Below, one piece after another: positions 51,544-59,711 of a DNA stretch of 64,000 bases. This stretch comes from an uncultured delta proteobacterium (GTDB taxonomy: Bacteria > Desulfobacterota > Desulfovibrionia > Desulfovibrionales > Desulfovibrionaceae), in assembly GCA_900079685.1 (NCBI GenBank), contig LT599018.1, positions 1,324,970-1,388,969 of the forward strand. The letters run 5' to 3'. A model generated the notes under the pieces. That model was not told the origin of the DNA and ran no database searches. It was given only the letters and a program-made list of their open reading frames with translations. Made by a program: the position numbers and the translations under genes. The first letter of the stretch is position 1, and the number at the start of each line of letters is the position of its first letter.

Positions 51544-52168
51544 GCCGGAAATGGACAAGCTAGAGCAAGAATACTTTGAAGAGCTTGTAGAGCTTCAGCC
51601 CCCCGGCGCGGCCTTGCCCCGCGACCTTGACGCGGTATGGCCCCGGCTTCTCATGGGCGTAGCGGACGGCCACGCGGCGGTAGAGCGCCGGGGAAACGAT
51701 TTGCTACGCGAGGCCGACCCCCGTTCAACCTTTGAGCTTCTTCCCGATTTTGAACGCGAATACGGCTTACCCGACGCATGCAGCCCGGCGGCCGTAACCC
51801 TTCAGGAACGCCGGGACGCCGTTGTAGCCAAAATGCGGGACGAAGGCCGCCACGACCTTGCCTATTGGTACGAACTAGCCGCCGCCCTAGGCTACGAGAT
51901 CGAAATAGACGAGCCCCGGCCCTTCATAGCGGGCGTATCCTGTTGCGGCGATTGCCTGAACGGCGGGCATGAAGTCCGCTTTGAATGGGACGTAACCGTG
52001 AAAGGCCCCCGCGTTACCCTGTTTCGATGCGGCGAATCAACCCCGCCCGACAGCCTAGGCGACATAGCCTACGCCGAAGACCTTGAATGCCGCATACGGG
52101 CGGCCGCGCATTCCCATACGAGAATATTCTTCGACTACGAAGACGACAACGAAGGAGTCAGTTTATGA
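51536..52168 (+). CDS. Phage tail protein of the YmfQ/DUF2313 family (Mu gp48 type)
   Basis: A 210-residue intact phage tail protein. Family landmarks are LQPPGAALPRD, RGNDLLREADPRSTFELLPDFEREYGLPDAC, ERRDAVVAKM, YWYELAAALGYEIEIDEPRPF, and a C-terminal LFRCGESTPPDSLGDI with LECRIRAAAHSHTRIFFDY. It normally follows baseplate J in Mu-like tail modules, as here. Start overlaps J; its TGA overlaps the ATG of the next gene, so all three are arranged for coupled translation. Confidence 0.88.
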   Translation: MDKPEMDKLEQEYFEELVELQPPGAALPRDLDAVWPRLLMGVADGHAAVERRGNDLLREADPRSTFELLPDFEREYGLPDACSPAAVTLQERRDAVVAKMRDEGRHDLAYWYELAAALGYEIEIDEPRPFIAGVSCCGDCLNGGHEVRFEWDVTVKGPRVTLFRCGESTPPDSLGDIAYAEDLECRIRAAAHSHTRIFFDYEDDNEGVSL

Positions 52169-53739
52169 AATACGTACCGCCTTTAGGCAGCACCGACCAG
52201 GACGCCGGTTACGTCAACCGCGTAGGCGCTATGAAAGGCAGCCCGGTACCGGCGGCCGCCATCGAACACCCCATGAGGGAAATTCACAACACAATCAGGG
52301 CGGCGGGCCTGACGCCAAGCGGGGACGTTCTGAACCAGCTTGCCCTTGCCATACAGGCGCTAATCCTGAAAGCCGCGCAAACGCCTTACGAAATCGGCCA
52401 GTACTACCCGTTTGAAGACGAGATGCCTCGGGAAAGCTTTGTCCCCCTGCTAGGCGGCGTTGTCTCAAACATCAGCCGCTACCCCAAGATGATTGAATAC
52501 CTTGAATCCTCTTACGGGCAAGCGCGGCTTGTGACCCAGGCGCAATACGACGCGTTGCACATAGCCTCATCCCTGTTCAACGTTGACACCGGCAACACCT
52601 TCACCCTTGAAGCCGATCTTCCCATAGAGGCCGAGGGATGGAACATCGGCCTGATAGCCGGGCCGAGCGGCAGCGGCAAGAGTTCCCTAGGCGCGGCCCT
52701 TCTGAAGCACGGCTACGCCCTAGCGGACGGCGGCCAGTGGCCCCGGAACGCGCCGATCATAGACGCCATCAACCCGGCCGGAAATTGGCAGAAGATCACC
52801 GCCGCGCTAGCCGCCGTAGGGCTAGGAACCGTCCCGGCATGGCTGAGGCCCTACAACATCCTGTCAACCGGCGAAAAGTTCCGGGCGGAATTGGCCAGGC
52901 TGATTTCCGAAGCCCCGGAAAAGGTAGTGATTGACGAATTCACAAGCGTAGTAGACCGGCAAATAGCCCGCGTAGGCGCGGCCAGCTTTGCCAGGGCATG
53001 GAGAAAAACCGGCGGCAAGGCCGTATGCCTCTCATGCCATTTCGACATAATGGAATGGCTAGAGCCGGATTGGATTTTCAACACCCAAACCGGCACCCTT
53101 GAATGGACGCGGGGGCGGCTTCGACGGCCCGGAATCCCCCTTGAAATACGGGAGACAAACGCCGCGTATTGGCCCCATTTTGCGCCGCACCACTATCTGA
53201 AGGCCCCGCTACCGGTAGCCGCCACCTACTACGTAGGCTTCGTAGGCGCGGAACCGGTAGCGCACATAGCCATAAGCCCGCGCCCCGGCCTGAAGGAAGC
53301 GCGGGCATGCCGGATAGTGGTAATGCCGGAATGGCAGGGCATAGGCGTAGGCATGGCCTTCCTTCATGAGGTATGCGACCTGTGGAGGCGCGGAGAAAAC
53401 CGTTTCAGGATACCCATGCGAACGCTAGTGAACACTTCCCACCCCGGCCTTGCCTCAGCCCTACGCCGCCACCCGCAATGGACGCAGATAACGGCGGACC
53501 TACACGGCGCGGACAAGACGCGGAGCAAGGCGGCGCTTACCCGCACGGCCACCCGGCAAGGATGGTACAACAAGACCCCAACCGGCTACGGCGGCCATTT
53601 CAGGGCCGTACAGTGCTTCAGGTACCTAGGCGAGGAAGCGCCCGCCCTGAAAGAGGCGAGAAAGGCCGAAAACGCCCCAGGATCGACGCAAAGCCCCCCG
53701 GCCGGGCCAAAGGCCGTAACAGACGAAAAAACCCCTTGA
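52165..53739 (+). CDS. Fusion of phage tail-fibre N-terminus with ABC ATPase and GNAT acetyltransferase (COG2401-like)
   Basis: A 524-residue protein in three parts. Residues 1 to about 130 match the start of phage tail fibres (VPPLGSTDQDAGYVNRVGAM, then LLGGVVSNISRYPKMIEYL, ARLVTQAQYDALH). From about 132 it becomes an ABC ATPase: Walker A GPSGSGKSS (166-174), signature-like ILSTGEKFRAELARL (233 on), Walker B KVVIDEFTSVVD (253 on), and SCHFDIMEWLEPDWIF. Residues 340-510 are a GNAT domain with RIVVMPEWQGIGVGMAF (383 on) as acetyl-CoA loop and later NTSHPGLASALRRHPQW. COG2401 is the known ABC-ATPase/acetyltransferase family, met in archaea and phages. The tail-fibre fusion looks like an in-frame deletion joint. 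The start has GAAGGAG. The reading frame is fully open. Confidence 0.82.
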   Translation: MKYVPPLGSTDQDAGYVNRVGAMKGSPVPAAAIEHPMREIHNTIRAAGLTPSGDVLNQLALAIQALILKAAQTPYEIGQYYPFEDEMPRESFVPLLGGVVSNISRYPKMIEYLESSYGQARLVTQAQYDALHIASSLFNVDTGNTFTLEADLPIEAEGWNIGLIAGPSGSGKSSLGAALLKHGYALADGGQWPRNAPIIDAINPAGNWQKITAALAAVGLGTVPAWLRPYNILSTGEKFRAELARLISEAPEKVVIDEFTSVVDRQIARVGAASFARAWRKTGGKAVCLSCHFDIMEWLEPDWIFNTQTGTLEWTRGRLRRPGIPLEIRETNAAYWPHFAPHHYLKAPLPVAATYYVGFVGAEPVAHIAISPRPGLKEARACRIVVMPEWQGIGVGMAFLHEVCDLWRRGENRFRIPMRTLVNTSHPGLASALRRHPQWTQITADLHGADKTRSKAALTRTATRQGWYNKTPTGYGGHFRAVQCFRYLGEEAPALKEARKAENAPGSTQSPPAGPKAVTDEKTP

Positions 53740-53753
53740 ACGGGGCATGACAA

Positions 53754-53782
53754 GGGGGGCCTTCACGGCCCCCCAAAGTTTT
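53754..53782 (+). terminator. Terminator after the fusion gene
   Basis: GGGGGGCC-TTCAC-GGCCCCCC followed by AAAGTTTTG. Strong stem, moderate T-tract. Confidence 0.75.
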
Positions 53783-53868
53783 GTTATCTGTAATTCCCTT
53801 TCACGATAAGAAACGCGGGAGAGGGGGAACTTATCAAGCGCCGGGGCCGCAATTTTTCGCGCGCGGCA

Positions 53869-53939
53869 TCACAGGGGCTGAGCCCCTGATGGTTCCCTTC
53901 CCCCAGACCCCCTTCCCTCCTTTACCCGCGATAGGGTTG
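53869..53939 (-). repeat. Dispersed intergenic repeat, copy B
   Basis: Reverse complement of copy A (160-225) over about 65 bases, including AACCCTATC, GGAGGGA, GGGGGTCTGGGGGAAGGGAACC and an AGGGGCT-AGCCCCT hairpin. With copy C it brackets the phage-derived genes as an inverted pair. Confidence 0.7.
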
Positions 53940-53943
53940 CATT

Positions 53944-53990
53944 AAACGTTGCGCGCCCGCTGGTTTGTACCAGCGGACGCGCAACGTTTT
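53944..53990. terminator. Long bidirectional hairpin right of the island
   Basis: AAACGTTGCGCG and CCGCTGGT pair with ACCAGCGG and CGCGCAACGTTT (one C-A mismatch, 4-base loop), flanked by A/T tracts. It can end transcription from both sides. Confidence 0.75.
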
Positions 53991-54161
53991 AAAAAAGTAC
54001 GTGCTGAATGCGTTAGAGTAATTTCTCTTTGAAATTGCTCGGCAGACGCGGAGCGGATGCCCGCGAAGCGTGTCGTTTATGCTTGTAATCTCTCATGGTT
54101 CTGTGCGGATACTGGCATAGTTGCCGGAACTGTTCCTATACAATTTGAAAGGTAATCTGCT

Positions 54162-54701
54162 CTAGTTGTCCGGGTTTCCCTTCACGTACAGCGGCAGGCC
54201 GCTGACCATGAAGACCATGGTATCCGCGACCAGGGCGGCTCTCTGGTTCACCAGGCCGGCCATGTCACGGAATTGACGTCCCAGGGCGTTCTCCGGCACC
54301 AGGCCCATGCCCACTTCGTTGGTCACCAGAACGACGGGTTTGCCGCACTCGCGGAGCGATGTGAGCAGCCGGGTTGTCAGCGCAAGGGTTCCGGCCTCGT
54401 CATAGCCTTTCTCCAGGCACAGCGAGGTCCAGAGCGTCAGGCAGTCGAACAGCAGCACATCCCCCATGGCCGAAGCCGACGCGGCCAACCGCTCGGGCGT
54501 TTCCCACGGGCCGGAAGCGACCTCGTACGTGGCCCAGCCCTCCCCGCGAGAGGCCTGGTGCCGCGCGATCCGGCGGTGCATTTCCTCATCGCCGCCGTCG
54601 TAGGCTGTGGCCATGTATACCCGTAAGGCGGCGCGGGATTCCGCCCATTGCCGCGCGAACTCGCTCTTGCCGCTCCGGCAGCCGCCGGTACATACCAACA
54701 T
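54162..54701 (-). CDS. cobU: Adenosylcobinamide kinase / guanylyltransferase
   Basis: A 179-residue bifunctional enzyme of late cobalamin assembly. P-loop GGCRSGKSEFARQWAE, RIARHQASRGEGW with the guanylylated His, LLFDCLTLWTSLCL, and VTNEVGMGLVPENALGRQFRDMAGLVNQRAA are all family hallmarks. The start at 54701 follows GAGGT; an upstream extension (to 54782) has no homology. No cobalamin riboswitch is visible nearby, and no other cob genes lie in the window. Confidence 0.95.
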   Translation of the reverse strand: MLVCTGGCRSGKSEFARQWAESRAALRVYMATAYDGGDEEMHRRIARHQASRGEGWATYEVASGPWETPERLAASASAMGDVLLFDCLTLWTSLCLEKGYDEAGTLALTTRLLTSLRECGKPVVLVTNEVGMGLVPENALGRQFRDMAGLVNQRAALVADTMVFMVSGLPLYVKGNPDN

Positions 54702-54742
54702 GGAATACCTCGTAAGAATGCCGTCGCTAACGGGCCTGAAAT

Positions 54743-54778
54743 AAAAAAGGGCTCGGCGGCTTGCGGCCGCCAAGCCCT
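54743..54778 (-). terminator. Terminator of the leftward gene at 54805
   Basis: On the minus strand AGGGCTTGGCGGC pairs with GCCGCCGAGCCCT (one mismatch) and is followed by a run of T. Confidence 0.8.
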
Positions 54779-54804
54779 GCAATCATTGTGGTCCTGACGC
54801 GTTG

Positions 54805-56109
54805 CTACATCTGGCGCGACGCGGCGGCGAGCTTGGCGCTCATATCGCCAAGGGCCTTGGCGCAGGCGCGCAAAGCCTGGGCGCTGTCATTGCCGCGGCG
54901 GGAAGCCCAGAAGGCGGCATAGACCAGCGTGTCCGAGCCGCCCTGGCCGCTCCCCCCCTTGCTCATGGCGCCGACAAGGGCGTTTTTCGCGGTCTCGCGC
55001 TCGCGGATGCGCTTCTGGTAGGTGGCGGCTTCCTTGTCCATGCGGAGCTGCGCGGCCGTTATCCGGCCCTTGTCTTTGCTCTCGACGGCCTCTTCATGGG
55101 CGAGCATGCTCTCCAGGTAAACCCGGTTGGCGTCCTGCACCGCCTGCTCCGCCTGGGCGTAGACTTTCACTTTGGCGGGCATGGACGGGTCCGCCGCGTA
55201 ATTTTCCAGCGCGCCGGCGATACGCGCGGCGAATCCGGAATAAATCATGAACATTTCCTTCTTCTCGTCAGAAGACAGGGAACGCTTGCCGCTCCCTTCC
55301 CCGACGACGCGTTTGTCGGCCTCCTGCCTGAGGGCGGCCACAAAACCGTCGCTGTACAAGCCGTAAATGCGCCCGACAACCGCCGGGTTGAGAACATACC
55401 CCAAAATGGCGCGGCGCGCCCCGCCGGGATCGCCCTGCCGTCCATCCAGCCCTTTCAGTTCCGCGCCGTAGCGCAAATTGGCCCATTGCAGGCTGGCCGT
55501 GGTGATGCCGCCGCGCCGGGCCGAAGGATGGGTATTTTGCGGCCAGTAGTTCTGCGCGAGAAAGGCCGCGATATCGTCAACAAAGGCCGGGCGGACGACG
55601 GCGTCTTCACGCGCCGCCGGAGGGGGCGTTTCAATAGCGCCCGGCACGAGCAGCAGATTGGGCGCGGGGTCGGCGGGCAGCCCGCCGCGCGCGTCGGGAT
55701 CGCCGGTGGTTGCGGGAGAAGGGGAAACAAGAGGCGCATCGGCCATCTGTCCGGGAATTCCGGCAATCTGGCCGCGAACCGTATCCGTTCCTTCGGGTGC
55801 TTGGGGCGGGGGTTGGCTGGGAGGAACGACAAATTGACCCTGGGGAACCGCGCTCGGGGAAGCCGTGGAACCGGAACCGCCGGGCTGCAGCACCACGGGC
55901 GGGCCGAGGTCTTCCCCGGTCCGGGACGGCCCTGTCCGGGATGCCCCGGCCTGGGATGATCCGGCCTGTCCCGTCGCGGCGACGGGCGCATCCTCCGCGG
56001 TGAGGATTTTATGGATAAAAAAGGCCGAGGCTCCGGCTACACCCAGGAGCAACAGGAGCACCAGCAAAATCGTGCCCCCCCCTCTACTTTTCGATCCCGA
56101 TGCAGGCAT
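54805..56109 (-). CDS. Membrane-anchored hypothetical protein
   Basis: A 434-residue protein I do not recognise. One N-terminal helix (TILLVLLLLLGVAGASAFFI, about 12-32) is followed by a Pro/Gly/Ser/Ala-rich low-complexity region (about 40-165) and a helical C-terminal domain (about 170-430) with coiled-coil potential (KVKVYAQAEQAVQDANRVYL, RMDKEAATYQKRIRERE). This looks like a periplasm-facing or cytoplasm-facing anchor-linker-domain layout; topology cannot be settled. The start at 56109 has a perfect AGGAGGT. It ends at a terminator. Confidence 0.75.
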   Translation of the reverse strand: MPASGSKSRGGGTILLVLLLLLGVAGASAFFIHKILTAEDAPVAATGQAGSSQAGASRTGPSRTGEDLGPPVVLQPGGSGSTASPSAVPQGQFVVPPSQPPPQAPEGTDTVRGQIAGIPGQMADAPLVSPSPATTGDPDARGGLPADPAPNLLLVPGAIETPPPAAREDAVVRPAFVDDIAAFLAQNYWPQNTHPSARRGGITTASLQWANLRYGAELKGLDGRQGDPGGARRAILGYVLNPAVVGRIYGLYSDGFVAALRQEADKRVVGEGSGKRSLSSDEKKEMFMIYSGFAARIAGALENYAADPSMPAKVKVYAQAEQAVQDANRVYLESMLAHEEAVESKDKGRITAAQLRMDKEAATYQKRIRERETAKNALVGAMSKGGSGQGGSDTLVYAAFWASRRGNDSAQALRACAKALGDMSAKLAAASRQM

Positions 56110-56240
56110 TCCGACCTCCTGAATATTCGCGTAATAGTATACCGTGTCGTATGCCGCCGCAAGTGGTACGTCGTCGGTGCCGCAAAAGCACGGCGCGCCC
56201 GCTTCCCGGGCCGGAGCCGGGAAGCGGGCAGCGGGGAAAA

Positions 56241-56909
56241 TCAGAACCCCGTATCTTCGTTTATCAGCAGCACATGGATACGCTCGGCGGGGTTGCATCG
56301 TTCGATCACCGACCACGCATTGCAAATACGGCTGGGCGATTTGCAATCCATACAGCGGCCGGCCTTCACGCAGGGGTTGGGGTGGCCGAGGCGTATGTTG
56401 TTCATCGGCGCGGCGATGTTATGCACCCGGTCGAGGGCCACGTCCATGGTTTCGCACAACTTGTTGCGGCCCACGAACAAGGCCACCTTTTCCGGGCCGT
56501 AGATCATGGAAGCCACGCGGTTGCCCAGGCCGTCCACGTTGACGAGCTGGCCGGCCATGGTGACCGCGTTGCTGGAGCAGAGATACAGCTCGCAGATGAA
56601 ATGCTCCCGGCGCAGGCGGAGCATTTCGGCCCGGTCCATTTTCGGGTCCCAGTTGGGCAGGACATTGGCCCCGGGGAGCTTTTGCAGCATGGGGATGACG
56701 CCGGATTGCAGCACGGAGGCGGAACCGCCGAAGTTGACCGTGCCCTTCCAGCCTTTGGGCAAAACTTTTTTGACAAGATGTTCCGCCGCGTCCTTGCCGG
56801 TCGCATGGACGGAAACGCCGAAACGGTTCGCTTCCAGCGCTTTCGCGGCTTTTTCAAGGCGTAGGGTCCAATACTGTTCCTCGGGGGTCATCGTCTTTTT
56901 GGTCGCCAT
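56241..56909 (-). CDS. LUD-domain protein (LutC/YkgG-like lactate-utilisation family)
   Basis: A 222-residue protein of the LUD (DUF162) family. GTVNFGGSASVLQSGVIPML, ICELYLCSSNAVTMAGQLVNVDGLGNRVASMIYGP (in parts) and VGRNKLCETMDVALDRVHNIAAPMNN are characteristic. The C-terminus has four cysteines (PCVKAGRCMDCKSPSRIC) that could bind metal. LutC is a subunit of the L-lactate oxidase; solitary members such as this are frequent in Desulfovibrionaceae, and their role is not settled. Start at 56909 has GGAGG five bases upstream; the 56921 ATG is less likely. Confidence 0.85.
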   Translation of the reverse strand: MATKKTMTPEEQYWTLRLEKAAKALEANRFGVSVHATGKDAAEHLVKKVLPKGWKGTVNFGGSASVLQSGVIPMLQKLPGANVLPNWDPKMDRAEMLRLRREHFICELYLCSSNAVTMAGQLVNVDGLGNRVASMIYGPEKVALFVGRNKLCETMDVALDRVHNIAAPMNNIRLGHPNPCVKAGRCMDCKSPSRICNAWSVIERCNPAERIHVLLINEDTGF

Positions 56910-56988
56910 CGTTTCCTCCACGTAGGTGTTGTTCCGGCAGCGTCCTCGCTGCCGTTATACGCATCGGGCGCGCGGCGGGCTGACGCCG

Positions 56989-57636
56989 TTATGTTCCGTC
57001 TCCCGCCATGAGCCGTTTTTCCACAGCCTCTTTCGCGCTTGCAAAGACCGTATCCATATCCCGGCCCGCGTCGATAACCGCGAACCGCGCCGGGTTTTTC
57101 GCCGCCCAGTCCAGGAAGCCCGCCCGGACGCGCTCGTGGAAGGCAAGGCCTTCCGCTTCAAACCGCCCTTCGCTGACGACCTTGCCTTCCGCCTCGTTCC
57201 GGGCGGTGGCCCTGGCAAGCCCGGTCGCGGAATCCAGATCGAAAAGCAGGGTCAAGTCGGGCCAGACGCCGTCCACGGCTATGGCGTTCAAATGTTCAAG
57301 CGCCGGAACGTCCAGCCCTCTGCCATACCCCTGGTACACGATGGTGGAATCCGCGAAACGGTCGGAGAGCACCACCGCGCCGCGCTCCAGGGCGGGGCGG
57401 ACCACGCTCGCCGCATGCTGCGCCCGGTCCGCGAGATAGAGAAAAAGTTCCGCCGTGGGCACGATATCGCTGTTGCGCGCGTCGAGCAGAATGCCCCTGA
57501 GCAGCCCGCCGAGGGCGCTGCCGCCGGGTTCCCTGGTATAGACGACGTCCCGGCCGGATGATTCCAGCCATTTCCCGATGCGGGCCATGGCCGTGCTCTT
57601 GCCGGACCCCTCCATACCTTCAAACGTTATGAACAT
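56989..57636 (-). CDS. tmk: Thymidylate kinase
   Basis: A 215-residue kinase making dTDP from d[22 protein letters not shown] (P-loop), [17 protein letters not shown] (DRX-type region), [20 protein letters not shown], and [15 protein letters not shown] with a LID-like segment ([14 protein letters not shown]) are present. The start at 57636 matches the family's start. It lies 51 bases after the YhaM-like gene on the same strand. Confidence 0.95.
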   Translation of the reverse strand: MFITFEGMEGSGKSTAMARIGKWLESSGRDVVYTREPGGSALGGLLRGILLDARNSDIVPTAELFLYLADRAQHAASVVRPALERGAVVLSDRFADSTIVYQGYGRGLDVPALEHLNAIAVDGVWPDLTLLFDLDSATGLARATARNEAEGKVVSEGRFEAEGLAFHERVRAGFLDWAAKNPARFAVIDAGRDMDTVFASAKEAVEKRLMAGDGT

Positions 57637-57687
57637 GTGCGCGCCGTTGGGTAAAATGGTATGGGAAAGCACCCGTGAAGGATGCGC

Positions 57688-58764
57688 TCATTCGCCGCCG
57701 AGAAGAGAAAGCTGCCCCGGTATGTGCGTCGCCTCGTCGTTGCCGGGTGCGTTCGCCGGGGAAGCGCCGGTTTTGGCCTTTTTCCCCTTTTCCCCGGCGC
57801 CGGGCGTGGGCAGGGGCTTGAACAGCGTCCGGTCCAGGCCGGGAACAAAAGCGGACCAGCCGCTTTCCCCGTCCGGAATATTCCCGAGCGCCGCCTTTGT
57901 CTGGTTTATCTTGGCGTCCAGGTTGTCCGCGTAGTGCAGTGCGAAAGCCTCGCCCGTCGCGGGAAGGCGCGGGGAGCCGAACTCATACTGCCCGTGGTGG
58001 CTCAAAACCAGGTGTTTCAGGTGCAGGGCCAGGTGGTCTTCCAGACCGGCCTTGCGGATCAGGGGATCGAGAAAATCCATACCCTGCTGGATATGGCCCA
58101 TCAGCCGCCCTTCCCCGGTGTAATCCGTCGCCAGCCCCTGGCTGAGCTCCCAGAGCTTGCCGAGGTCGTGACACAGGGCCCCGGCCAGCAGGGTCTGCCG
58201 GTCGAGGTGGGGATAGAGGTCCGCGAACGTCATGCAGAGTTTGGCGACCCCCAGGGTGTGCTCCAGCAGGCCCCCGGCGTACGCGTGGTGCATGACCTTG
58301 GCCGCCGGGGCCGTGGGCAGATGCTCCGCCACCCAGGGGTCGGCGAGAACGAGCTTGAGCAATTTTTTCCAGGGGCCGTGCGTGAATGCGGCTTTGCAGA
58401 GCCGTTCGAGTTCCGCCAGCAGTTCCGTTGCCGGGCGCTCGCTCGCGGCCATGAAGAGCGAGAGGTCAAGGGCCGCCTTTTCGTCTTCCTCCAGCACCCG
58501 CATGCGGTCCACGGCCACTTCGAGGCGTTCGCGGTACATGCTGACCCGGCCGGCGATTTCCACGATATCCCCGGCGGCGAGATTGGCGTACATCTGGCTC
58601 TGGGGGCTCCATATTTTCGCTTCAAGGCTCCCGGAGGCGTCGCGCAGTTCCAGCTTCCAGAACGGGCCGTTCCGGGCCTGGCCTTGCGTTGCGGCCCCGA
58701 GCAGAAACAGCGTGGCGACGTCATCCCCCACGGAAAAATCGGTGATAAACTGTGTTTTGGGCAT
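57688..58764 (-). CDS. YhaM-like HD-domain nuclease with OB fold
   Basis: A 358-residue protein. An N-terminal OB-fold (about 10-95: FLLGAATQGQARNGPFWKLELRDASG, AGDIVEIAGRV) precedes an HD domain (about 145-300): MHHAYAGGLLEHTLGVAKLC, LLAGALCHDLGKLWEL, LSHHGQYEFGSP and FALHYADNLDAKI. This matches YhaM/CBF1-type 3'-5' exonucleases. The last 50 residues are a Lys/Pro-rich tail. ATG at 58764 is chosen; TTG at 58773 is possible. Divergent from surE. Confidence 0.9.
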   Translation of the reverse strand: MPKTQFITDFSVGDDVATLFLLGAATQGQARNGPFWKLELRDASGSLEAKIWSPQSQMYANLAAGDIVEIAGRVSMYRERLEVAVDRMRVLEEDEKAALDLSLFMAASERPATELLAELERLCKAAFTHGPWKKLLKLVLADPWVAEHLPTAPAAKVMHHAYAGGLLEHTLGVAKLCMTFADLYPHLDRQTLLAGALCHDLGKLWELSQGLATDYTGEGRLMGHIQQGMDFLDPLIRKAGLEDHLALHLKHLVLSHHGQYEFGSPRLPATGEAFALHYADNLDAKINQTKAALGNIPDGESGWSAFVPGLDRTLFKPLPTPGAGEKGKKAKTGASPANAPGNDEATHIPGQLSLLGGE

Positions 58765-58948
58765 ATGATTCAATTATCCGGGCATAGTACTCTTCGGAGA
58801 GAGATAACAAGGTCTTGACTCCATCGCCATGAGATCGCACAATAATGAAATACGTGCAACAGGCGGTTCCGGGTGATGGTGTCCTGTTTGGAATGCATTG
58901 TCAATTTATCCGTAAACGCGCGCGTTTCCACATGCCTGGGAGGCGTAA

Positions 58949-59707
58949 ATGATAGTTGCTCTGACCAATGACGACGGCATCCGGGCCCACGGGCTGCGGA
59001 GCATGTACAAAGCTCTTCTCGACGCGGGCCACACGGTGCGCGTTGTGGCCCCCACATCCGAGCAGTCCGCCGTGGGGCACGCCATAACCGTGCGGGACCC
59101 TTTGCGCGTCAAGCAATGCACCGAAAACGGCTTTACGGGCATCAGCGTTTCCGGCACCCCGGCGGACTGCGTCAAGCTCGGCATCAGCGCGCTCCTGGAC
59201 GAAGAGCCGGATATCGTGGTCTCCGGCATTAACGCCGGGGCCAACGTGGGGCCGGACATCATGTACTCCGGCACCGTGGCGGCGGCCCGCGAGGCGGCGG
59301 CCATGGGCTACCCCGCCATGGCCCTCTCCTTTGACTCCTTCAAGGAAGCGGACCTCACCGAATACGCGCGGTACGCCGTCTCCCTCATGGAAAAAATCGT
59401 CTGGCACGAAATTCCCGAACGCCGGGTCGTGAACGTGAACTTCCCCAACCTGCCTTTCAGCAAGGCCAAGGGCCTGAAAGTCTGCCCGCAGACCAGCGCG
59501 GTCTGGCACGACTGGTACCACGAGTACATGGACCCGCGCGGCACGCCCTGTTGGTGGCTCGACGGCGATATTCCGTCCGACCAGGTCGCCCCCGGCACCG
59601 ACCGGGCCCTTCTGACCGAGGGCTGGATTACGCTGACGCCCCTGCGGTTCGACTTCACGGACCAGGAAACGCTTGCCGCCCTGCGGGACAAGCTCGGAGC
59701 GGACTAA
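58949..59707 (+). CDS. surE: 5'/3'-nucleotidase SurE
   Basis: A 252-residue metal-dependent phosphatase. TNDDGIRAHGLRSM supplies the paired Asp metal ligands, followed by VVAPTSEQSAVGHAIT, VSGTPADCVKLGI and VVSGINAGANVGPDIMYSGTVAAAREA (in parts), all SurE hallmarks; metal-ligand Ser and Asn are kept. The start has GGGAGG upstream. A methyltransferase-like gene begins four bases after its stop. Confidence 0.96.
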   Translation: MIVALTNDDGIRAHGLRSMYKALLDAGHTVRVVAPTSEQSAVGHAITVRDPLRVKQCTENGFTGISVSGTPADCVKLGISALLDEEPDIVVSGINAGANVGPDIMYSGTVAAAREAAAMGYPAMALSFDSFKEADLTEYARYAVSLMEKIVWHEIPERRVVNVNFPNLPFSKAKGLKVCPQTSAVWHDWYHEYMDPRGTPCWWLDGDIPSDQVAPGTDRALLTEGWITLTPLRFDFTDQETLAALRDKLGAD

Positions 59708-59711
59708 CCGC

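Larger units (their letters stand above)
53740..54161. other. Right flank of the phage island
   Basis: A 422-base region without a gene. It holds the terminator at 53754, dispersed repeat copy B, and the long hairpin at 53944. From 54000 to 54161 I see nothing. Confidence 0.5.

Noticed and set aside
52165-53739. Identification of the GNAT part as Mom itself
   Set aside because: The canonical acetyl-CoA loop and ABC ATPase partner differ from Mu Mom; only the genomic position is Mom-like.
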